From NCBI RefSeq assembly GCF_004827385.1, contig NZ_SRXN01000002.1, positions 186,001 to 250,000 of the forward strand: 64,000 nt of DNA, read 5' to 3'. This document shows, piece after piece, positions 59,000-64,000 of this stretch. Within the stretch, counting starts at the first letter, position 1. Each line of letters begins with the position of its first letter. This stretch comes from Ensifer sp. MPMI2T. GTDB lineage: Bacteria; Pseudomonadota; Alphaproteobacteria; Rhizobiales; Rhizobiaceae. A program made the translations under genes and the position numbers. The notes beneath the pieces were generated by a model, which worked only from the letters and a program-made list of their open reading frames with translations, did no database searches and was not told the origin of the DNA.

Positions 59000-59986
59000 A
59001 TGGAACTTATCGTCGCCCTTGGCCTGATCGTCTTCAAGGTCGCGTTGCTGATCGTGATGCTGCTGCTCTTGCCCTTGCCGCTGACCTGGCTGGAACGCAA
59101 GATCGCCGGGCACATGCAGCAGCGTATGGGGCCGATGCGCGTCGGGTGGCACGGGCTGTTGCAACCGGTTGCGGACGGCATCAAGCTCCTCACAAAAGAA
59201 GACCACATCCCGGCCGAAGCCGACCGCTTCCTGTTCAAGCTGGCGCCGATCCTGGCGCTCGCCCCGCCCTTTGTGGTGTTCGTCGCGATCCCCTTCGGCG
59301 AGACCGTCTCGGTGCTCGGCAACGAGATCTCCCTCTACGTTTCCAATATGAACGTGGCGTTGCTTTTCGTCTTCGCGGTGATCGGGCTCGAGGTTTATGG
59401 CGTCATCTTCGGCGGCTGGGCCGCGAACAGCAAATATGCGGTTCTGGGCAGCCTCAGGACCTGCGCGCAGATGATCAGCTACGAGATCCCGATGGGGTTT
59501 GCTGTCATCGGCGTGGTGATGCTGGCGCAATCCATGAGCCTTCTGGACATCGTCCGGGCTCAGGCCGATGTCTGGAACATCGTCTACCAACCGGTCGGGT
59601 TCTTCGTGTTCTTCGTCGCGGGGCTGGCTGAAGCGCAGCGCATCCCCTTCGATCTGGCGGAAGCGGAAGGCGATCTGGGGGCGGGATTCCATACCGAATA
59701 CAGCGGCATCCGCTTCGCGTTCTTCATGGTCAGCGAATACGTCATCATGCTGCTCGTGTCGGTCCTTTCGGTGATCCTGTTCTTCGGCGGCTGGAACGGT
59801 GTGCTGATCCCCTTGCCGCCGCTCCTGTGGTTCGTGCTCAAAGTGGCGTTTTTCGTCTATGTGTTCATGTGGTTTCGCTTCACCTTCCCGCGCTATCGCT
59901 ACGACCAGTTGATGGCGATCGGGTGGAAAGTCTTGCTTCCTCTGTCGATGGCGAACATAATTATCACAGGTATAGTTTTCTCCTAG
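59000..59986 (+). CDS. nuoH: NADH-quinone oxidoreductase subunit H
   Basis: A 328-residue complex I membrane subunit with eight hydrophobic helices, forming the quinone-binding chamber. Family segments: LTWLERKIAGHMQQRMGPMRVG, the acidic loop ETVSVLGNEISLYVSNMN, RIPFDLAEAEGDLGAGFHTEYSGIRFAFFMVSEY and RYRYDQLMAIGWKVLLPLS. The ribosome site is weak. A RIME-like repeat separates it from nuoI. NuoG is on the opposite strand, unlike classic nuo operons, so this is a second, rearranged copy. Confidence 0.95.
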   Translation: MELIVALGLIVFKVALLIVMLLLLPLPLTWLERKIAGHMQQRMGPMRVGWHGLLQPVADGIKLLTKEDHIPAEADRFLFKLAPILALAPPFVVFVAIPFGETVSVLGNEISLYVSNMNVALLFVFAVIGLEVYGVIFGGWAANSKYAVLGSLRTCAQMISYEIPMGFAVIGVVMLAQSMSLLDIVRAQADVWNIVYQPVGFFVFFVAGLAEAQRIPFDLAEAEGDLGAGFHTEYSGIRFAFFMVSEYVIMLLVSVLSVILFFGGWNGVLIPLPPLLWFVLKVAFFVYVFMWFRFTFPRYRYDQLMAIGWKVLLPLSMANIIITGIVFS

Positions 59987-60003
59987 GGGCCGGAAGCGGC
60001 TCC

Positions 60004-60098
60004 CTGCAGCGTCCTGCGTCTCCGACGCCCAAGGTCGCTGTAGCACCTTGAAAGGCCGCATATCTTCGCCTCGGTCTGATCCAGGAGACATGCGGCAG
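60004..60098 (+). repeat. RIME-type repeat, decayed copy
   Basis: Forward: GCAGCGTCCTGCGTCTCCGAC, GGTCGCTGTAGCACCTTGAAAG, GCCGCATATC; the second palindrome is reduced to TCGGTCTGATCC. It sits in the nuoH-nuoI gap. Confidence 0.7.
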
Positions 60099-60108
60099 CG
60101 GAGCGGCG

Positions 60109-60675
60109 ATGTCGCGCGCATGGGACAGAACTGGAACATGGATCGGCTGGGCGTTCTTCTCCGATCTGTCGAACGCCTTGGCGCTGACGCTCGGCTACAT
60201 GTTCTCCAGAACCGTGACCATGCAGTACCCGGACAAGGAGAAGTGGCTGCCCTATTCGCGTTATCGCGGGCATCACTTCCTGAAGCGTGACGAAGAGGGC
60301 GAGATCAAGTGCGTCGCCTGCGAACTCTGCGCGCGGATCTGTCCCTGCGACTGCATCGAAGTCGTTCCCTATGAGGACGAGAAGGGCAACCGGCGACCGG
60401 CCAAATTCGAGATCGACACAGCCCGATGCCTGTTCTGCGGGTTGTGCGAGGACGCCTGTCCGGCGGATGCGATCGCCCTTGGCCAACAATATGAATTCTC
60501 GAGTTTTTCCTCGCGCGACCTGGTGATCGGGCGCGACGACCTGCTCGCCAAGCCCGGCAAGGCGGCGACCGGCGGCGGCGTGGTTGCCGCCCGCCTTGAC
60601 ACGAAGAAGAACGTTCTGGTGGAGTCGAGCGAGCCGCAGGGTTACAACTGGTGGCGAAATATCCGCCGAACGTGA
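60109..60675 (+). CDS. nuoI: NADH-quinone oxidoreductase subunit I
   Basis: A 188-residue ferredoxin-like subunit with clusters N6a and N6b: CVACELCARICPCDCIEVVP and CLFCGLCEDACPADAIALG, each a C-x2-C-x2-C-x3-CP motif. The N-terminal amphipathic helix with QYPDKEKWLPYSRYRGHHFL docks to the membrane arm. It is downstream of nuoH but separated by a RIME copy. Start 60109 follows GGAGCGGCG. Confidence 0.95.
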   Translation: MSRAWDRTGTWIGWAFFSDLSNALALTLGYMFSRTVTMQYPDKEKWLPYSRYRGHHFLKRDEEGEIKCVACELCARICPCDCIEVVPYEDEKGNRRPAKFEIDTARCLFCGLCEDACPADAIALGQQYEFSSFSSRDLVIGRDDLLAKPGKAATGGGVVAARLDTKKNVLVESSEPQGYNWWRNIRRT

Positions 60676-60700
60676 ACGCACCAGCTGTCAATCCCGGGCG

Positions 60701-60800
60701 ACCGCACGACTGCTTAAGTCGTAGGCGATTTAGGGGTAAAATCGTGCGCCAATTCAACGTGCTACGGCGACCTTTGTGCGTCCGACGCACGGCGCTGCAG
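60701..60800 (-). repeat. RIME-type repeat, complete copy
   Basis: Reverse: CGACTGCTTAAGTCGTAGGC, CGATTTAGGGGTAAAATCG, CAATTCAACGTGCTACGGCG, GACGCACGGCGCTGCAGG. It sits in the nuoI-CBS gap, ending 15 bases before the CBS gene. Confidence 0.8.
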
Positions 60801-60814
60801 GGCAGGAGGCTCAG

Positions 60815-61255
60815 ATGTTTGTCGGCGAAATCGTGAAGAACAAGGGCGTCGGGGTCATTGCGGTCACGCCCGCTCACACCATGGTGGAAGTGCTGCGGCT
60901 GTTTCGCGAAAGCAATATCGGCTTCGTGGTCGTCAGCCGCGCCCCCGGGGAGTACCTGGGTACGCTTTCGGAACGGGATTGCTGCAACGCACTGGCGGAA
61001 TACGGGGCCGAGGCGGCGACGATGCGGGCTGCTGAAATCATGAACCGGAGTGTCGCGACCTGTTCGACACAGGATTTGCTGCCCTACGTGATGGCGATGA
61101 TGACCCAGCGGCGTACGCGCCATGTGCTCGTGCTCGACGGCGACGCCGTTGTCGGCGTGGTCAGCATCGGTGACGTGGTCAAGCACAGGCTCGACGAAGC
61201 GTTGCGCACGGAGCAGGACCTGCAGGATTACATTTGCGGGACCCGCTATCACTGA
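60815..61255 (+). CDS. CBS-domain-pair protein
   Basis: A 146-residue stand-alone CBS pair. First CBS: GVGVIAVTPAHTMVEVLRLFRESNIGFVVVSRAPGEYLGTLSERD; second: MNRSVATCSTQDLLPYVMAMMTQRRTRHVLVLDGDAVVGVVSIGDVVKHRL. CBS pairs bind adenosine nucleotides; members next to complex I may sense energy charge. Start 60815 follows CAGGAGG. Downstream of nuoI, converging on nuoG. Confidence 0.9.
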   Translation: MFVGEIVKNKGVGVIAVTPAHTMVEVLRLFRESNIGFVVVSRAPGEYLGTLSERDCCNALAEYGAEAATMRAAEIMNRSVATCSTQDLLPYVMAMMTQRRTRHVLVLDGDAVVGVVSIGDVVKHRLDEALRTEQDLQDYICGTRYH

Positions 61256-61280
61256 CGAGGTCAGCTTCACGGTGTGGATA

Positions 61281-61310
61281 CCCCCCTCTGCCCTGACGGG
61301 CAGAGGGGGG
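61281..61310. terminator. Bidirectional GC-rich hairpin, repeated element
   Basis: CCCCCCTCTGCCC and GGGCAGAGGGGGG, a perfect 13-bp stem with loop TGAC. Same arms as at 15865-15894. It lies between the convergent CBS and nuoG genes. Confidence 0.75.
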
Positions 61311-61360
61311 TGCCGCGCTCGGCCACACGACATCCCTTGGTAGTCGCCGCAACGATCCAA

Positions 61361-63940
61361 TCAAATCCGGTCTTGCTCAAAGGCGGAGCCGGTGGAAGCG
61401 GCGCTCTCGAAGACCGGTGCAGCCTCGCGAACCTCCACCGGACATGGATATTCGCCCCGCCGCATCAGGCTGTTGAGGCGCAGCGCTCTGTAGTTCTCGG
61501 GCACAAACACGAGGCCGCTCGGAAAGCGCCGGTTGAGCTTGAGCTTTGCCGTCAGTTCGCCCTGCGCGGATCGCACCACCACCTGATCCTGATCCGAAAG
61601 GGCAAGCTCGGCGGCATCCTCGGCGCTCATTTCGACGTAGGGATCGTCCGCGACAGTATTCAGAATTTCCGACCGCTCGGAAAGATATCCGTTGTGGAAC
61701 AGACAGTTGCCGGTCACCAGCACGAGCCGGCCGGTTGCTTTCGGGGCAGGCGGTGCCGGGAAGAACGTGGCAGCTGCGGGTGTCGGCGCCGCCTTGGTGA
61801 AGGCGCCGTCAGCGCCAAGCCCGTCCTCAGTCAACCCTTGATAGGCCGGAACAAGCCGGGCAATCTCGTCGAAAATCTCACCTTGCGTCGAAGGCTGCAG
61901 CCGTTCTTTGCGGAGCGCCGCGACGAAGTCGAAGATCGCCAGATTATCTCGCGCCTCGAAGACTGGCTCGCGGAATTTGCGAACCGTCTGAAGCCGGCCC
62001 TCGTTGTTGGTGAACGTACCGGCTTCCTCACCGAACCCCGCCGCGGGCAGGACGACCTCCGCCAAGCCTGCCGTCTCCGTGAGGAAGGTATCCTGCACGA
62101 TCAGGAGATCGGCGGCGCTAAGCGCACGCGTCACGAAATCCCGGTCGGGATAGGCGATCAGAGGGTCGGTTCCGGCGACGTAGAGCGCGCCCATACGCCC
62201 GTCGACGCAGAGCTCGAGCATGGCGTCGAGACCGGCGCCCGGTTCGGACGGAAGCTCGGCGCCCCAGGCCCGTTCGAGAGTTGCGCGCGCCGCATCGTCG
62301 GGGACTGCACTGAGCCCCGGCAGCGCCGCGGGCAGAACGCCCATGTCCCAGGCGCCCATCTGGTTGGCGCGGTCGAAGAGGAATTGCATCGCCGGGCTCT
62401 TGCCGAGCAGATGGAGCACCTTGAGCAGGTTGTTGATCTGCTGCAGCGTCGCGCGCGCTTCGGGTGATCTCAGGAGGTCGATGCTGACAAGCACGGCGAC
62501 ACTGCGGCTCTCCTCGAGTGCGGAGGCCAGACGTTTCTGTGCGCCGCTCACCGCTGGGCTAACGATTGTCGCGCCGATATTGGCAGAAACGTCGTCCGGC
62601 AAGGCGTGACCGCCCGCCGCGACGAGCGCGGCCACGACCGTCGCAAGGCTCGCCGCTTCCCCGCCCGGCGGCACGCGAACGACCGCACGGGCATCGGCGT
62701 CGAGACGCGATGGCCGCGCCGAGAGCATGAGCAATCCGGTCTGCCGCTGTCGCGCGGCATCCCTGAGCAGGTATTCGGTAACCGGGTTTTCCTCCGTCAC
62801 GTTGCCGCCGATCACCAGCACACAGTCGCGACCGAGCACCTCTTCCAACGGTGCGCGGCTATGGAAACCCGCCACCAGCGGGCCGAGTGCATCGTAAGGC
62901 GTAGACCAGCGCGACGAGCAGTCGATGTTGTTCGTGCGGAACACCGTCCGCATCAGCTTCTGAAACTGATAGAGCACCTCATTGGGCAGGCGCGCAGACG
63001 CGAGCCCGCCGGCGGCCTTGCTCTCGACAGCCGAGAGACGCCGGCGCAGGTAGTCGCCAGCCTCCTCCCAGGAAACCGCAGTGAGCGCGCCGTCGCGACG
63101 AATCATCGGGCGTTTGATCCGATCTCGGCCCTCAATGAAGTCGAGGCCGAAGCGCCCGCGCACGCAGAGCGTTTCTCGATTGACTCCGTGCTCCCAGTCC
63201 GAGCGGACCCGCATGAACTCGCCCTTGCGTGCCCCGACGGTCAGTTGACAGCCGGTGCCGCAATGGGGGCAGATGGTGTCCGTCTCGTTGAGATCCCAGG
63301 GGCGTGCCTTGTAGCGATAGGGAAAACTCATCAGCGCGCCGACGGGACAGACCTCGATGCAGTTGCCGCACTGGTCGCAGCTTGCAAGACTGCCCTCGAA
63401 ACCGGTGACGGCGGTATCCATCCCCTTTTCGACCGTCCCCAAGGCGACCGCGCCGACGACCTCTTCACACATCCTGACGCAACGCTGGCACTGGATGCAG
63501 CGGTTGACGTTCATGATGACGACCGGGCTCAGACGGATGTCCTTCGAGTGGAACACGCGTTTGGGATCGCGGAACTCGCTTTTGCGGGGACCGTAGGCCA
63601 TTACCATGTCCTGCAGCTCGCACTCTCCGCCCTTGTCGCAGATCGGGCAGTCGAGCGGGTGGTTGGCGAGCAGCATGTCGAGCATGGACGAGCGCGTCTC
63701 CTCGATCAGGGGCGTGTTCGTCCTGACCACCATGCCGTCGGTGACCACGGTCGCGCAGGAAGGCTGCAGCCGCCTGAGCCCCTCGATTTCCACCAGACAC
63801 ATGCGGCAGGAGGCAAGTGCCGGCAGCCGCTTCCAATAGCAGAAGGTCGGGATGTCGATGCCCAAACGCTCGGCCGCACTGAGCACCGTGGAGCCAGCCT
63901 CAACTTCCAGCGTTTGACCGTCGATCGTGATACTAACCAT
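61361..63940 (-). CDS. nuoG: NADH-quinone oxidoreductase subunit G
   Basis: An 859-residue complex I iron-sulfur subunit. The N-terminal 2Fe-2S site, His-ligated cluster and N4/N5-type motifs (CIQCQRCVRMCEEVVGAV, SCDQCGNCIEVCPVGAL) are present, and an extra cluster CPHCGTGCQLTVGARKG with downstream Cys in TLCVRGRFG matches N7, which E. coli-type NuoG has but mitochondrial-type NuoG lacks. Residues about 270-860 are the molybdopterin-oxidoreductase-like fold without catalytic metal. Longer than the housekeeping alphaproteobacterial NuoG (about 690), so a second, E. coli-type complex I. Start 63940 follows GAGGAAAT. An upstream gene is cut by the window end. Confidence 0.92.
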   Translation of the reverse strand: MVSITIDGQTLEVEAGSTVLSAAERLGIDIPTFCYWKRLPALASCRMCLVEIEGLRRLQPSCATVVTDGMVVRTNTPLIEETRSSMLDMLLANHPLDCPICDKGGECELQDMVMAYGPRKSEFRDPKRVFHSKDIRLSPVVIMNVNRCIQCQRCVRMCEEVVGAVALGTVEKGMDTAVTGFEGSLASCDQCGNCIEVCPVGALMSFPYRYKARPWDLNETDTICPHCGTGCQLTVGARKGEFMRVRSDWEHGVNRETLCVRGRFGLDFIEGRDRIKRPMIRRDGALTAVSWEEAGDYLRRRLSAVESKAAGGLASARLPNEVLYQFQKLMRTVFRTNNIDCSSRWSTPYDALGPLVAGFHSRAPLEEVLGRDCVLVIGGNVTEENPVTEYLLRDAARQRQTGLLMLSARPSRLDADARAVVRVPPGGEAASLATVVAALVAAGGHALPDDVSANIGATIVSPAVSGAQKRLASALEESRSVAVLVSIDLLRSPEARATLQQINNLLKVLHLLGKSPAMQFLFDRANQMGAWDMGVLPAALPGLSAVPDDAARATLERAWGAELPSEPGAGLDAMLELCVDGRMGALYVAGTDPLIAYPDRDFVTRALSAADLLIVQDTFLTETAGLAEVVLPAAGFGEEAGTFTNNEGRLQTVRKFREPVFEARDNLAIFDFVAALRKERLQPSTQGEIFDEIARLVPAYQGLTEDGLGADGAFTKAAPTPAAATFFPAPPAPKATGRLVLVTGNCLFHNGYLSERSEILNTVADDPYVEMSAEDAAELALSDQDQVVVRSAQGELTAKLKLNRRFPSGLVFVPENYRALRLNSLMRRGEYPCPVEVREAAPVFESAASTGSAFEQDRI

Positions 63941-64000
63941 ATTTCCTCGCAGCCCTGCCCCCGCAGGTCTTTTCTTCATGCATGTCGTTGTCCCAAAACC

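Noticed and set aside
55543-60800. Repeated palindromes considered as a CRISPR array
   Set aside because: Copies are irregularly spaced by genes, in both orientations, with no constant spacer length and no cas genes; they are RIME-type intergenic repeats.
63941-64000. Possible 3' end of nuoF or nuoE upstream of nuoG
   Set aside because: Only 60 bases are present; two phases end in stops near nuoG and neither can be assigned.

Overview
The window reads as part of a large secondary replicon (chromid or megaplasmid) of an Ensifer/Sinorhizobium-type alphaproteobacterium. The evidence is high G+C with rhizobial codon use, at least 13 copies of a two-palindrome intergenic repeat of the RIME type known from Rhizobiaceae, a dctA/dctBD locus with a sigma-54 promoter, a repAB partition pair, and an sRNA gene with the three CCTCCTCCC-loop hairpins of the rhizobial ar14/'cuckoo' family. 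From memory, pca and dct genes lie near each other on S. meliloti pSymB, so this may be a pSymB-like replicon; no search was run.

Layout. 0-5 kb: end of a beta-ketoadipate operon (pcaI-pcaJ-pcaF), an acylphosphatase, the sRNA, an ECF sigma factor with a promoter matching that of the DUF4142-cupredoxin pair next to it, and an SDR. 5-10 kb: L,D-transpeptidase, two lipoproteins, and a tight three-gene operon (ICMT-like methyltransferase, stand-alone E2-type acyltransferase, SDR with a SEC-C tail). 10-18 kb: VapBC, an FtsK translocase without membrane segments, DoxX, an acyltransferase-3 and repA-repB with no repC. 18-26 kb: a sugar ABC transporter with L-fuconate dehydratase and a LacI-type regulator, with a perfect 14-bp operator. 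27-33 kb: urtABCDE urea importer. 33-37.6 kb: sorbosone-dehydrogenase-like protein, ATP-dependent DNA ligase, OsmC, RidA, and a TetR regulator with three phased operators. 37.8-42 kb: an NCS1-permease/hybrid histidine kinase fusion overlapping its LuxR-type response regulator. 42-47 kb: dctA and divergent dctBD. 47-51 kb: AraC regulator and a two-subunit molybdenum hydroxylase. 51-55 kb: oxyR/katG and a LexA-box microprotein. 55-58 kb: small zinc-ribbon protein and a UvrD-type helicase. 58-64 kb: EF-hand protein and part of a second complex I (nuoH, nuoI, CBS protein, opposed nuoG).

How it fits together. Most of the window is nutrient capture (aromatics, C4-dicarboxylates, sugar acids, urea) with local regulators, plus stress functions (OxyR/KatG, OsmC, SOS, ECF sigma). 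The least ordinary items are the permease-kinase fusion with a cysteine-rich linker, the three-gene methyltransferase/acyltransferase/SDR-SEC-C operon, the SOS-controlled microprotein, the repC-less repAB pair and the split nuo locus. No CRISPR array, tRNA, rRNA or insertion sequence was seen.
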